From the NCBI GenBank assembly GCA_964631235.1, contig CAZVZX010000015.1, positions 1 through 64,000 of the forward strand: 64,000 bases of DNA, written 5' to 3'. The translations under genes and the position numbers were made by a program. Source of the DNA: JARKPK01 sp964631235 (lineage in GTDB: Bacteria > Planctomycetota > Planctomycetia > Pirellulales > Thermoguttaceae). Under the pieces are notes generated by a model, which did not search any database, was not told where the DNA came from, and saw nothing but the letters and a program-made list of their open reading frames with translations. This document shows, piece after piece, positions 1-9,815 of the stretch; within the stretch, counting starts at the first letter, position 1; each line of letters begins with the position of its first letter.

Positions 1-252
1 CCTTTTTACCCAACTCCCCCACTGTCGCGCCACAGGATTTCAGCCGCACCCGCCGCAACTGTAGGCCCACAAGAACGGGAATGTCCCCCGTGCCGCCGCC
101 GCGGCTCGATGAGAACCTCGTCCCGCGCCCGCAGGGTCCCGCGCGCAGGCAAACGTCGCCGCCGCGCCGCGGGCGAAAGCCCCTGCGAACACGTCGCTTA
201 CAGCCGCTAACGCAGCGGCAACACGCCGGTCGAGCAACGCCCGCCGCTTGGT
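1..252. other. Non-coding edge of window
   Basis: No convincing gene is visible. The stretch lies downstream of the minus-strand S46 peptidase. A short perfect hairpin (arms GCCGCT at 203-208 and AGCGGC at 214-219) lies about 35 nt beyond that gene's stop. It has no following T-run, so it is at best a weak terminator. Confidence 0.5.
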
Positions 253-2379
253 TCAGTTCCCTTCGCCGCGGCTCGATCGCCCCAGCAGCTCGGCCACCAG
301 AGCGTCGGCCTTGTACACCTTTTTAAGCGATTCGATGATCGCCCGCACATCGACCGAGGTGGCGCGGCCCACTTCGTCCGAATAAACGAAATCCCAGACG
401 AGCGATTCGAGGTTGCCGTCGAAGATCAACCCGACCACTTCGCCTTGGCGGTTGACCACCGGGCTGCCCGAGTTGCCGCCGATGATGTCAGCCGTCGAAA
501 CGAAATTGAACGGCACATTCGAATCGAGCCGCTCGCGGTTCTTCATCCAGCTTTCCGGCAGGTTGTACGGAGGCTCGAAGTTGTGTTCGGCCGCCCATTG
601 GAACGTGCCGCCGATGGTGGTGAACGCCGGGATCGTTCGGCCTTGATCGGTGTACCCCTTCACGGTGCCGAACGACAACCGCAACGTGAAGGTGGCATCC
701 GGGTAGAGGTCGGTGCCGTAGAGTTTGAACTTCAACGAGGCGATCTTCGCATAGGCCTGACGCAGCGGCTCTTCCACCTGCTCTTCGTAGGCCTTGCGGA
801 CTTCGCGCGACGGCGCGTCGAGCAGTCGGGCCAATTGGATCATCGGGTCGGTCGAGGCCTCGATGGCCGCTTGTCCGCCTTCGAGCAGCTTCTTGCGAAA
901 CGCCACATCGGCCACGGCCGTGCCGGAGATCAATTCGGCCGACCGTGCGCGGGGCGACTTGCCGGCCAGCACCTTTCGCAGCAACTCATCGCGGAAGCCG
1001 ACCTGCTCGGCCCAAAAGCTCAGCCCGTCGGCCAAGCGAATCTGCTCCATGTCGGGATAGATCGGCGCCTCGGAGAGCACATCGCGGAGCAGCGATTCGC
1101 GGCCCGCCTCGGTATATTCGCGCAGCCGCTCGGCATTGGGCTTTTGGTCTTCGGCGGCGATGCGGACCAAGTGCCGCGCAATGATGTAATGCTCGCACAT
1201 CACGGCCGAGCTTCGCTCAAACAGATCATGTTTCAGGAACAGCTCGTCCCAGGTGCGCAAAGCGGCGAGCACCTCGGCCCACGGATCGCCGACGGACTGC
1301 TTCAGGGCCGGATCGTCGGCCACCGCCTGGCGCAGGGCTTTCTCGTCGCTCATTTTCCGCTGCATAATCGCGGGATCTTGCAGGCCGGCCAGGCCGCCCA
1401 GCCGAGCCTTGCGGCTGTTCTTCACGCTGAAGAGCAGGTCTTTCGCGCGGCGGCGGTTCTCGGCGCTGCGCTCGCTATAAACATCGAGCAACACCTCCCA
1501 GCGGCGGAGCTTGTTGAGCAAGAACGGAAATCCGCGGTCGCGGAGGAACTCGAGATGGGCCACAGTGTTCAGCCGCGCCGTGCGGCCCGGGTGACCGGCC
1601 ACGAAGATCAGTTCGCCCTCGCGGCAGCCCTCGCGGCTCCAGGTAAGATAGTGTTTCGGACGCACGGGCTTGCCGTCTTCATAGACGCGGAAGAAGCACA
1701 CGTCGAGGTCGTAGCGGGGGAACTCGAAATTGTCCGGGTCGCCGCCGAAAAAGGCGATGTCTTGCTCCGGCGCGAAGACCAAACGGATGTCGGTGTATTT
1801 CTTGAAGCGATAGAGATGATACAGGCCGCCCTGGTAGAGCGTGACGACGTCGCTTCGCAGCCCGGTGGCCTCCAGCGATTCCTTCTCGATGGTGTTCATC
1901 ACCGCCCGACGCGCCTGGAACGCCTCGGCGGCTGACATTCCCGGCTTGACGGCCGCATTGACCCGCTCGGTAACATCCTCGATGCTCATCAGCACGTTCA
2001 ATTCCAAATCGACGCAGGGCAGCTCCTCGGCCTGGGTGCGGGCCAAATAGCCGGTCGCCACCAAGTCGCGATCCTTGGTGCTCATCTTGTGCAAGGCGTC
2101 GGCGCCGACATGATGGTTGGTCATCACCAATCCGTCCGCCGAAACGAACGAACCCGACCCGCCGCTGTTGAATCGCACCGCCGACTGCTGCAAGTGCGTC
2201 AGCCACTGATCGGAAGGCTCGAAGCCGTACTTTTCTTTCAGAATCTTTCGGGGCGGGTTGTTGAACAACCACATTCCTTCATCGGCGGCAAGCGGCATCG
2301 GCAACATCGACATGGCAACCAGCAACAGGAGGAAACAAAGAAACATGTTCGTCCAACGGTAGAAAGCGGCGGTTCGCAT
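253..2379 (-). CDS. S46-family dipeptidyl-peptidase (DPP7-like), secreted
   Basis: Serine exopeptidase of 708 aa that should release dipeptides from peptide N termini in the periplasm. A signal peptide covers about residues 1-31. All catalytic positions of family S46 are visible: His in GLVMTNHHVG (83-92), Asp in PRYDLDV (221-227) and Ser in GGNSGSPVV (about 637). The specificity position in GLIFDGNLE is Gly, as in DPP7, where DPP11 has Arg. I therefore infer broad or hydrophobic P1 preference rather than acidic. The start at 2379 is preferred because AAGGA sits 7 nt upstream; an in-frame ATG 30 nt further out lacks a site. The gene follows the OPT transporter on the same strand, with repeat copy A between them. 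The length is normal for the family. Confidence 0.93.
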   Translation of the reverse strand: MRTAAFYRWTNMFLCFLLLLVAMSMLPMPLAADEGMWLFNNPPRKILKEKYGFEPSDQWLTHLQQSAVRFNSGGSGSFVSADGLVMTNHHVGADALHKMSTKDRDLVATGYLARTQAEELPCVDLELNVLMSIEDVTERVNAAVKPGMSAAEAFQARRAVMNTIEKESLEATGLRSDVVTLYQGGLYHLYRFKKYTDIRLVFAPEQDIAFFGGDPDNFEFPRYDLDVCFFRVYEDGKPVRPKHYLTWSREGCREGELIFVAGHPGRTARLNTVAHLEFLRDRGFPFLLNKLRRWEVLLDVYSERSAENRRRAKDLLFSVKNSRKARLGGLAGLQDPAIMQRKMSDEKALRQAVADDPALKQSVGDPWAEVLAALRTWDELFLKHDLFERSSAVMCEHYIIARHLVRIAAEDQKPNAERLREYTEAGRESLLRDVLSEAPIYPDMEQIRLADGLSFWAEQVGFRDELLRKVLAGKSPRARSAELISGTAVADVAFRKKLLEGGQAAIEASTDPMIQLARLLDAPSREVRKAYEEQVEEPLRQAYAKIASLKFKLYGTDLYPDATFTLRLSFGTVKGYTDQGRTIPAFTTIGGTFQWAAEHNFEPPYNLPESWMKNRERLDSNVPFNFVSTADIIGGNSGSPVVNRQGEVVGLIFDGNLESLVWDFVYSDEVGRATSVDVRAIIESLKKVYKADALVAELLGRSSRGEGN

Positions 2380-2477
2380 CGTGCATTCCTTTCGATCTTC
2401 GAGGGTCAAGGGCTGCGTTCAGCCACCGGCACGGGGCGCCGTCAGGCCGAGGCCGCCCGGTCGAACTCATTCTTCGC

Positions 2478-2580
2478 TAATTGGTTCCACGCAATGGTGG
2501 AAACGGCCGCGGGCGCAGCAAAGCGGCCGATTGCGTCGAGTCCCTGTCTGAATTGCATTCCATTTTTCGCAGTTTTATTC
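2478..2580 (-). repeat. 103-bp dispersed intergenic repeat, copy A
   Basis: Member of a family found seven times in this window. In minus orientation it begins exactly at the stop codon of the OPT transporter (GAATAAAACTGCG) and ends 100 nt upstream of the S46 peptidase start. It keeps the family blocks CGCAATCGGCCG, GCGCCCGCGGCCG and CATTGCGTGGAAC. The pairing of the internal stem is reduced to GGAA/TTCC in this copy. Confidence 0.75.
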
Positions 2581-4863
2581 AGGTTCTCGGGCGCCGACGA
2601 AACACAGCAGCCCGACCAGGACGGCAAAGGCGATCAATGCCGCCGCGATCGAGCCGGCGGTAGGCAAGGTGGCACCCCAGGCGCTAAGCTGCTTCGGCCA
2701 CGTGTCGTGGAAATTAAGGAACCCGCCGAGCACGCCGGCGATCGAACCGCCGGCAATGTAGCCCGAGGCGAGAAGCACGCCCGGACTGGTTTCCGACTTG
2801 CGAATCGCCTCGACTTCGGCGGCGGCCTTGGCCTCCGGATCGGTGATTTCGGCAATGGAGGCCGTTTGGCGGCGGGCGCTGAAGGAATCGACGCCGGCGC
2901 GGATCAGCCCTCCGATGAAGATCGGCGTTGAATACTGGATGGGCACATAAACGCCCACGGCGAACGGCAACGACGAGATTCCGCACAATTCGAGCATCAC
3001 CGCGATCAAGGCGCCGACAAGGACCAGCCCCCAGTTGAGCCGCCGTTGGAGCACCCCGTTAATGATGATGCCCATCACTTGGGTTTTCGGGGCGTCGAAG
3101 TCGCGTTTGACCGGCGTGCCATCGTCGGTTTCGTGCAGCCGGCCCATGATGCCCGGATCGACCAGCCACCCGGGCCGGCCCGTCTGCGGATCGACCAGAT
3201 AGCAGCCCGCGGCCACGCCGGTAAGTTGTTTTCGCCGCGCTTCGTCGGGCAGCGCGAGGAACGGATCGCGGCGGTTGTCCCACACGAGCCAATCGCGGTC
3301 GGCATAGTGCCGCGACTCGGTGAGCAGTTGCATCTCGTCGGCCGAGAGCGTTACCTGCGGCAGGTTCTCCGGCTTGCTGCTATAGACGGTTCCCGCCTCG
3401 TTGAACGCCAGCAGCGTACCGCCGATCACCAACGCGCTGCTCAGCGCGCCAATAAGAATAGCCCATTGCGCCAGCCGCGGGGTGCAACCGACGAGGAACC
3501 CGGTTTTCAACGATTGGGCGGTCGTGCCGCCGTTCGAGGCGGCGATGCACACCACGGCCGCGATGCATAGAGCGAGCAAACGCATCTGCGCACTTTCCCA
3601 ACCGAGAGCCAGGAAGATCAAGCAGGTAAGCGTCAGCGTGGCGACGGTCATGCCCGAAATCGGATTCGACGACGAGCCGATTTCGCCGGTCAATCGGGCC
3701 GACACGGTAACGAAGAGAAATCCGAAAAGCACGACCAGGCACGCCCCGGCAATGGCGCTTTGCCAGCCGACGTCGGCCGCCAAATAAACAGCCAACAGCG
3801 CGATCAACCCTAAACTGCCCAGCAGCACGACGCGCATCGACATATCGTACTGCGTGCGGCGGACGGCGACGGGCGCATCGCCGCGATCGGCGATTTGCGA
3901 TAGGCCTGCGCGGATCGAGCGGAGGATGATCGGCATGGTGCGAAACATGCTGATGATGCCCGCCGTGGCCACGCAACCGGCCCCGATAAACAGCAGGTAG
4001 TTGTCGCGGAGTTCCTTGATGCTCATTTGGCTGATCGGTTTCTCGCCGGGGGGAACGGCCCCGGCGACGTAGTCGCCCACGTACGAGATCAGCGGAATGA
4101 GGATCAGGTAGCCGAGGACGGCGCCGGCCATCATGATCGACGCGGTGCGCCGGCCGATGATATAGCCGACACCGAGAAGCTCCGAGGCATATTCGCCGGC
4201 GAACACGGCCGAGCGATTGACGAAGCCCAACGGCACGGCGAACATGCCGCGCAGCGCTTCGAGGATTTCCGTCGCGAACTTGTGGAGGAAGGCGATGACG
4301 AACCCGAAGAACACGGTTCGGCCGCCGCTGCCGCCCTTCTCGCCGGTGATCAGCACCTGAGCGCAGGCGGTACCCTCGGGATAAAGCAGTTTGCCGGGCT
4401 CGCCCGGCCGGCCGTGCATCCGCACGATGAACGCACGCCGCAGCGGAATCATCGCCAGAATGCCGAGCAAGCCGCCCAAGATGGCCACGGTCATCGTCCG
4501 CGTCCAATCCAGCCCGTAGCCCAAGAGCATCACCGCCGGCATGGTAACCCCCACGCCGAAGGCGATCGATTCGCCCGCCGAACCGGCCGTTTGCACGATG
4601 TTGTTTTCGAGGATCGTCGTGCGCCGGACCTTCAAAATCCGCGAGGCGATTCGCGAAAGGGTGATGGCCAGCACGGCCACGGGAATCGAGGCCGAAACGG
4701 TCATTCCGACCTTGAGCACCAGATAGAGCGACGAGGCCCCGAAGACGATCCCCAGCACGGACCCCACCACAACGGCCGACCAGGTGAATTCGGGCATGTG
4801 CGCCTCGTCGGGCACAAACGGCCGATACTGGTCCGAAGACGAGGACGTGCTGGATTGAGCCAT
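2575..4863 (-). CDS. OPT-family oligopeptide transporter
   Basis: Inner-membrane carrier of 762 aa belonging to the oligopeptide transporter (OPT) family, predicted to import short peptides with protons. The chain alternates many hydrophobic helices with short loops. It carries the family block NNIVQTAGSAGESIAFG near residues 95-112, a second one at YPEGTACAQVL, and PISGMTVATLTLTC in the second half. Residues 500-580 form a soluble loop between helices, as in bacterial OPT members. The start is supported by GAGGA 7 nt upstream. It lies directly upstream of the S46 dipeptidyl-peptidase on the same strand, which suggests extracytoplasmic dipeptide release coupled to uptake (inference). The natural substrate cannot be read from sequence; siderophore or metal-chelate transport occurs elsewhere in the superfamily. 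Confidence 0.9.
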   Translation of the reverse strand: MAQSSTSSSSDQYRPFVPDEAHMPEFTWSAVVVGSVLGIVFGASSLYLVLKVGMTVSASIPVAVLAITLSRIASRILKVRRTTILENNIVQTAGSAGESIAFGVGVTMPAVMLLGYGLDWTRTMTVAILGGLLGILAMIPLRRAFIVRMHGRPGEPGKLLYPEGTACAQVLITGEKGGSGGRTVFFGFVIAFLHKFATEILEALRGMFAVPLGFVNRSAVFAGEYASELLGVGYIIGRRTASIMMAGAVLGYLILIPLISYVGDYVAGAVPPGEKPISQMSIKELRDNYLLFIGAGCVATAGIISMFRTMPIILRSIRAGLSQIADRGDAPVAVRRTQYDMSMRVVLLGSLGLIALLAVYLAADVGWQSAIAGACLVVLFGFLFVTVSARLTGEIGSSSNPISGMTVATLTLTCLIFLALGWESAQMRLLALCIAAVVCIAASNGGTTAQSLKTGFLVGCTPRLAQWAILIGALSSALVIGGTLLAFNEAGTVYSSKPENLPQVTLSADEMQLLTESRHYADRDWLVWDNRRDPFLALPDEARRKQLTGVAAGCYLVDPQTGRPGWLVDPGIMGRLHETDDGTPVKRDFDAPKTQVMGIIINGVLQRRLNWGLVLVGALIAVMLELCGISSLPFAVGVYVPIQYSTPIFIGGLIRAGVDSFSARRQTASIAEITDPEAKAAAEVEAIRKSETSPGVLLASGYIAGGSIAGVLGGFLNFHDTWPKQLSAWGATLPTAGSIAAALIAFAVLVGLLCFVGAREPE

Positions 4864-5175
4864 ACGGTTTTCCTCGAGTTCAAGTCAGACGGCGGAGTTG
4901 CGGGCCGCCGGCGCTCCACCGGCTCCACCCGGCCACCCCGCTTCTCCAAGTTCGGCAATCGCGGGAAACACGACGGCAGCGTCGGGCCGCGCTGCCTCGG
5001 CCCAACGCCCGCCCCTTCGATCTTCGCTTGCGGCCCAAGCCGGTTTGGGCGATGCCCGGGGCGTCACGAGGGACTAAATAAAACCGCCAAGAACCGAAAG
5101 CAGCTCGAACGGATACTGCACGCAATCGGCCGATTCGCTTCGCCCGCGGCCGCTTTCGCAATTGTGTGGACGTAT
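4864..5175. other. Intergenic region upstream of the OPT gene
   Basis: No gene is supported. The right third is repeat copy B. The remainder (4864-5073) should hold the promoter of the OPT gene, but no clear -35/-10 pair is visible. Confidence 0.5.
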
Positions 5176-5179
5176 TTAG
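5074..5179 (+). repeat. 103-bp dispersed intergenic repeat, copy B
   Basis: Plus-oriented copy starting CTAAATAAAACCGCC and ending in CGTATTTAGG. Its last bases contain the reverse complement of the stop codon of the neighbouring minus-strand isomerase. It contains the perfect palindrome AATCGGCCGATT. The conserved stem is GAAAGC at about 5095 pairing with GCTTTC near 5153. Confidence 0.8.
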
Positions 5180-6072
5180 GCTTGCTCCCACTGTTGCTTG
5201 AGGAACTGAAGCGCCTTGGGAATTTCGACCTCGCGATCGCCCTTCACGCCGCACTCGAAGCTGCAATAGTCTTGGTAGCCGATGACCTTCAGGCCGCGGA
5301 AGCCGTCGATGAACGAACGGTCGTCTTGGCCGGGCAGCACGCGAATCCGCGAGGCCAAATGCACGTGGTGCAGGTAAGGACCAGCCGAGATGAACGCGCC
5401 CATGTCGCTGGTTTCCTCGATGCACATGTGGTAGAAGTCGCCCATCATCCGCACGCCTTCGCTCTTGCAGTCGCGGCAGATGCTGGCGGCATCAGCCAAT
5501 TGGCGGAGGAAGAACGCCTCTTTGCGATTGAGTGGTTCAAGCAGGATGCGCGATTTGACGCTCAGGGCGTATTCGCCCAATTCGGGCAACACGTCGAGCA
5601 GCACGGCCCGAATTTCCTGATTGGTCAGCTTTGTTTGCCCATTGAAGGCCGGCACGTAGATAACGCCGGTGGTTTGCAGCGCGCCGGCGGCGGCCAGCAC
5701 CTTTTTGAATTGTTCCTTGGCCGGCTCGCGTTTCGAAACGTCGTCGGAAACCAACGCGCCGCCCATCGAACCGAAGCAAACCGCGCTGAACTTCAGCTTG
5801 CGGTTCCGCATGGCCGTCTCGTATTCCGATTCTTTGCCGACGATGTCGCCGGGCAGCTCGACGCCTTCGAGCCCCCATTGCTCCATCTTGTCGAGCTTTT
5901 CCGTCAGGCTCTTGCCGGGGATCACGCCCAATTGGCTCGACAATTTGAGCACCGCGGGCTTCGGCGGATCGGGCAAGGTAATCGCGCCGGCGGTGCGGGC
6001 CGCACCGGCCACCGCCAACGAAGCACCAACGGCGGCCGCGCCCGAAAACAGTTCTCGACGTTGAATCTTCAT
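5176..6072 (-). CDS. Secreted sugar phosphate isomerase/epimerase-like TIM-barrel protein
   Basis: A 298-aa protein of the xylose-isomerase-like TIM-barrel superfamily (hydroxypyruvate isomerase/IolE relatives). It opens with a twin-arginine leader (QRRELFSG followed by an Ala-rich hydrophobic stretch ending near residue 30), so it should be exported folded. Barrel features include ELPGD (strand with a metal-ligand candidate), LLEPLNRKE, GDFYHMCIEE and HHVHLASR, the usual Glu/Asp/His positions of the divalent-metal site. The start is supported by GGAG 8 nt upstream. The substrate is unknown. A second protein of the same type lies at 61390-62286. Both probably act on sugars released outside the cytoplasm (inference). 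Confidence 0.85.
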   Translation of the reverse strand: MKIQRRELFSGAAAVGASLAVAGAARTAGAITLPDPPKPAVLKLSSQLGVIPGKSLTEKLDKMEQWGLEGVELPGDIVGKESEYETAMRNRKLKFSAVCFGSMGGALVSDDVSKREPAKEQFKKVLAAAGALQTTGVIYVPAFNGQTKLTNQEIRAVLLDVLPELGEYALSVKSRILLEPLNRKEAFFLRQLADAASICRDCKSEGVRMMGDFYHMCIEETSDMGAFISAGPYLHHVHLASRIRVLPGQDDRSFIDGFRGLKVIGYQDYCSFECGVKGDREVEIPKALQFLKQQWEQA

Positions 6073-6366
6073 CTCAGTGACTCCTCGCTCCTCGGTCGTT
6101 CGTTAGCTCACGGTCAATCTGCTATCAGTCGCGTTGGCTTTCCAGTGGCGAGCAGCGGCTCGCGTCGGCAAGGCATAAAGCGGCGGAACCGGCGGCAGCC
6201 ATCGGTCCCGTTCGCGCCGACGGCGTGCATCGACTCTCGCCGGCGGCACCCACCGTCCTGCTCCCGCGACGAAAAAAGTATAACGGCCCGCGAAGCGGCG
6301 CGATAGTAGCCGCCCCGGGGCCGTTGCGATTGCGGAAACGCGAGGCCGAACGGCAGACGCAGTCGG

Positions 6367-8478
6367 CTATTGGTTGCGTTCCAACTCTTCCTTCGCCCGA
6401 TCGACCAGGCCGCGATCGTCGCTTTGGGCGATGATCTTATTCAGCGCGTCGATGTACTCTTGTTTTTCACGGCTGCGCAGGCCGCCGTGATGGGCCAAAT
6501 TGCAGATCGCCCGACCCGCGGCCGTTCGCAGCGCTGGGCGATCGAGGTAGGGCGCCAGCAGACGCAATGAGTCGAGTCGGCGGATCTCGCCGGCCCGTTC
6601 CAGCACAAAGGCCTTGTCGGCGTCTCGCTCCAGTTGTTCCAGCGCGCGGCCGATCACCGCCAGCTTGCGTGGATCGGGCAGCTTGCTTTCGCGGGCCGTG
6701 GCCACGCGCACCGCGGCGCGAAGCAGCATCGCGCGCTCAGCGGCATCCTTGGCGTTTTCCGCCGCGGCGAGAAGGTCGTCGATGGCCGACTCGTCGGGCC
6801 AGTTGCTCAGCGCGCGGACGGCCGCGCGGCGGAGTGCGTCGTCGCTTCCGAGAGCCGCCCGAACCGTTTCCAACGCCTTTGTGCCGCCAATGCGTCCGAT
6901 GGCGGGCAGCAGCACGGCCTTGCCCGCTGCATCCGCTTGTTGATAGGCCTTGATTACCGGCTCGGCCTGGGCGTCGGCGCCGTCGATCCGCTGGCAGACG
7001 GACGTTACGGCCCGCTCCAACTCGTCGCGGAATTCGTTGCGCGCACTCAGCAGCAGTGCGATGATTGCCTCGGCATGTTCCGGCCGGGCCAGTTTTCTCA
7101 ACGAGCGTGCCGCCGCCCGTGCAAGCCTGGCGTTGTCGCTTTTCGCCAGGGAGATCGCCACGGGCACCAACTCGGGCGCTCCGCGGGCATCGAGCAATTC
7201 GACAAGCGTTTGCTTCCGCGCCGGATCGGTCGTCTTCTCCAGCAGGCCGACAAGCGAACGATTCACGCCCGCGCCGCGAAGCCGGATCAAGCTATCGCGG
7301 GCAACGCCGTCGGGATCGTTGGTAACAACCACGTCGAAGAGCATGGCCACCAGCGATTCGTCGCCCAAATCGCCGAGGGCCCGCAGGGCCGTCTTGCGAA
7401 CCTCAAGGTCGTCTGATTGCGTCAACTGAAGCGCGATCGGCAGGGCGGCTTTTTCCCCGCGGGCGGCCAAGACGGCCAGCAGCGCGGCGGCCAAGGGCGC
7501 GGGCAACTGACGGCCATCGCGCGACAACGCAGCCAGTTGCGTTTGCGGCACGTCGGCTACCGCGGCAAGAGCAACGGCGCGCGCGTCGGCGTCGTCGCCC
7601 TTGATCGCGCCGAGGATCATCGACGCCGCACCCTCGCCGGCGGTGCGGATTGCGCCGGCCAACGCAGCCAACCGCACGCTCCGCTGCGGCGCGCCCAAGT
7701 AGCGTTGATAGATGGCGGCGGCGTCCGACGCCTTGCCGGCGGCGGCAAACCGTTCGGCGCATTTCATGTGACACTCGGCCGCCAGCACGATCAATTCCTT
7801 TGGCGGTTGCCAGCCGGCCAGCGCTGCGGCTGCCTCGGCACTGGCCAAATCGCCCAGCGCCTCGACGGCCGCCCGTTTCACGCGCAGGTCGTCGTGCCGC
7901 AGCATCGCTCCGATTAGGGCCGCCGAGGCCGCATCGCGGCGCGCACCCAGGGCCAGAATCAATGCGGCGCGAAAGTCGGGCGACGTCTCGTTCTGCGCCG
8001 CTGCGCGCAGGGCGGCCGCGGCCGCGTCGCTAGGGTTCGCTTGCAGGGCGCGACGGGCAGATTCGCGCATCAGCGGATCGTTGCCGGCGAGCAGCTTCGA
8101 GAGAACCGGCACAACTTCTTCACGGCCGGCGCTGTTGAGAAGTTGCAGCAGCCAAAGCTTCTGAGCCGCGGTGGTCTTGTCGCTTTCGAGGGCGGCCGCC
8201 GCAGCCAGGCAGCAGGCCGAGCGTTCCGCCTCGGCGCCGGGCCGAGCGGCATGGTGGATCAATTGCTCGATGCGTTTCAACGAATCGCCCTCGTTCTGTT
8301 TCGCCAAATCGAACGCTTCGGCCAGCGCCGACTGATAGGCGTCGCGGGCTTGCTGGGCCGATGCGCCCGGCGGGAGCGAGATCGGGGCCTCCGCCGGTTT
8401 TTCCGCCGCACGGGAAAGGCCTGAGCAAACAACAAAGACGGCAGCAAAAGTGGTGGCAGTAGGAAAGATCGTTCGCAT
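6367..8478 (-). CDS. Secreted HEAT-repeat protein
   Basis: A 703-aa protein with a signal peptide (residues 1-24, ending near LSRAAEKP) followed almost entirely by HEAT/PBS-lyase-type helical repeats. Recurring units have the form ALxALGDLGDxxxVxxLxxxL, for example around LRALGDLGDESLVAMLFDVV and AVRALSNWPDESAIDDLLA. Such alpha-solenoids bind proteins; no catalytic motif is visible. The start at 8478 is chosen because GGAGA lies about 8 nt upstream and the signal peptide begins there; an in-frame ATG 48 nt upstream adds only a charged, non-signal tail. The gene follows the oxidoreductase gene on the same strand with a 51-nt gap, so the two may be cotranscribed. The partner is unknown. Confidence 0.85.
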   Translation of the reverse strand: MRTIFPTATTFAAVFVVCSGLSRAAEKPAEAPISLPPGASAQQARDAYQSALAEAFDLAKQNEGDSLKRIEQLIHHAARPGAEAERSACCLAAAAALESDKTTAAQKLWLLQLLNSAGREEVVPVLSKLLAGNDPLMRESARRALQANPSDAAAAALRAAAQNETSPDFRAALILALGARRDAASAALIGAMLRHDDLRVKRAAVEALGDLASAEAAAALAGWQPPKELIVLAAECHMKCAERFAAAGKASDAAAIYQRYLGAPQRSVRLAALAGAIRTAGEGAASMILGAIKGDDADARAVALAAVADVPQTQLAALSRDGRQLPAPLAAALLAVLAARGEKAALPIALQLTQSDDLEVRKTALRALGDLGDESLVAMLFDVVVTNDPDGVARDSLIRLRGAGVNRSLVGLLEKTTDPARKQTLVELLDARGAPELVPVAISLAKSDNARLARAAARSLRKLARPEHAEAIIALLLSARNEFRDELERAVTSVCQRIDGADAQAEPVIKAYQQADAAGKAVLLPAIGRIGGTKALETVRAALGSDDALRRAAVRALSNWPDESAIDDLLAAAENAKDAAERAMLLRAAVRVATARESKLPDPRKLAVIGRALEQLERDADKAFVLERAGEIRRLDSLRLLAPYLDRPALRTAAGRAICNLAHHGGLRSREKQEYIDALNKIIAQSDDRGLVDRAKEELERNQ

Positions 8479-8529
8479 GAGGGATTCTCCAAATATGGAA
8501 TGATTTCGGTTTGAAGGAGTCGGCACGGT

Positions 8530-9815
8530 TCACCCCAGATGCCAGGGGGCGCGCATCGGACGCGAGAGCCAACGATTGGCCTCTTCGTCGCCGATGATCT
8601 CCTCCTTCACCGGATCCCACTTGATCCTGCGACCGAGCCAGTAGGCGATGTTCCCCAGATGGCACACCGTTACCGTTCGGTGCGCTCGTTCGATATCGCG
8701 GAACGGTCGCTGCGAACACACTCGAGGAAGTCGCCGTTGATGCCGCCGCGGCCGCGATAGTTGGGAATGACGATCGACGGGGCGGGCTTGTGTTTGTCGT
8801 CTTCGCAGATCGTCCCCTCGGAACCCTTGAACGTGTGGATGCCGGCCTTGCTGCCGCCGTGATACATCCGCACGCCGTTGGCGAACACGAAGGTGAGCAG
8901 CGGAACGTCTTTCCCGTCGGGCGGAATGATCTCGACGGGGCCGGTTTCGTGTAGGCCGGCGGCAAACAACGCGCCGCCGAACCCGTGGGCGCCCCAGTCG
9001 GTCATGCCGCCTCCGGAATAATCGCGCCAAGCACGAAAGTTCAACCGCCCGCGGTTGAACGGGGCCCAAGGGGCCGGGCCGAGCCACATATCCCAATCGA
9101 CGCCCGGCGGAACCGGTTCTTCGGGCAAGGTGCAGATCGTCGAGGGCCCGCCCACACTCACCCAGATTTCCTGCAATTGGCCGATCGCCCCGCCGCGAAC
9201 CATCCGATGAAACCAGTTGTAGTCTTCCCACACCCGTTGGCTGCCGCCGGAGAACACCCGGTTGTACCGCCGAGCGGCTTCGACCATCGCGCGGCCCTCT
9301 TTGATGGTCAGCGACTCGGGCTTCTCGCAGAACACGTCCTTGCCCGAGCGGCAAGCCTCGATGGCGATGACGGCATGCCAGTGATCGGGCGTGGCGATCA
9401 TCACCGCGTCGATGTCGTTGCGGGCCAGCAGGTCGCGGAAGTCGTTGTAGGCGGCACAGGCGTTATTGCCGTACTTGCGATCATATTGCTCTTTGGCGTT
9501 CTCACGGTGACGGGCGATCACGTCGCAAACAGCCACCACCTGAACTTCAGGAAACGACGCGAACGAGCCGAGCACGCCGGTGCCCCGTCCACCCATGCCG
9601 ATTCCGCCCATCACAATGCGGTTGCTCGGCGCTGGCCGGCCCTCGGCACCCAAGGCTGCGCCGGGAACGAACAAAGGCGAAGCGACTGTCGGCGCTGCCG
9701 CCGCGGCGATGGCCGACCATTTCAAAAATCGCCGACGCGAAACCCGCGGCGCATCGCTCGCGCGGCGGCGCTGGGAATCATCAAACTTGCTGCAATGCTC
9801 GGAACGGTCAGGCAT
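8530..9815 (-). CDS. Gfo/Idh/MocA-family oxidoreductase, secreted; apparent 1-nt frameshift
   Basis: NAD(P)-dependent sugar or polyol dehydrogenase family protein with a Tat leader (SRRRFLKWSAIAAAAA). The Rossmann motif GGIGMGGRGTG, the EKPESLTIKEG block and GHGFGG-type C-terminal strands are intact. The main frame runs into a stop at 8670, ending DFLECVRSDRSAISNERTER. The expected family ending continues in another frame to 8530 (RDIERAHRTVTVCHLGN, then WDPVKEEIIGDEEANRWLS). One missing base in the CC run at 8705-8706 would join the frames into about 428 aa. I span both frames; if the deposited sequence is right, the encoded product is truncated by about 45 residues. The start at 9815 has GAGGAG 8 nt upstream. 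Sequencing error or true mutation cannot be separated here. Confidence 0.85.

Noticed and set aside
445..1935. A 496-codon plus-strand frame inside the S46 peptidase
   Set aside because: It lies entirely within a gene whose catalytic residues are read on the other strand.
4027..6306. A 759-codon plus-strand frame over the OPT and isomerase genes
   Set aside because: It crosses two well-supported minus-strand genes and repeat copy B, and has no recognisable domain.
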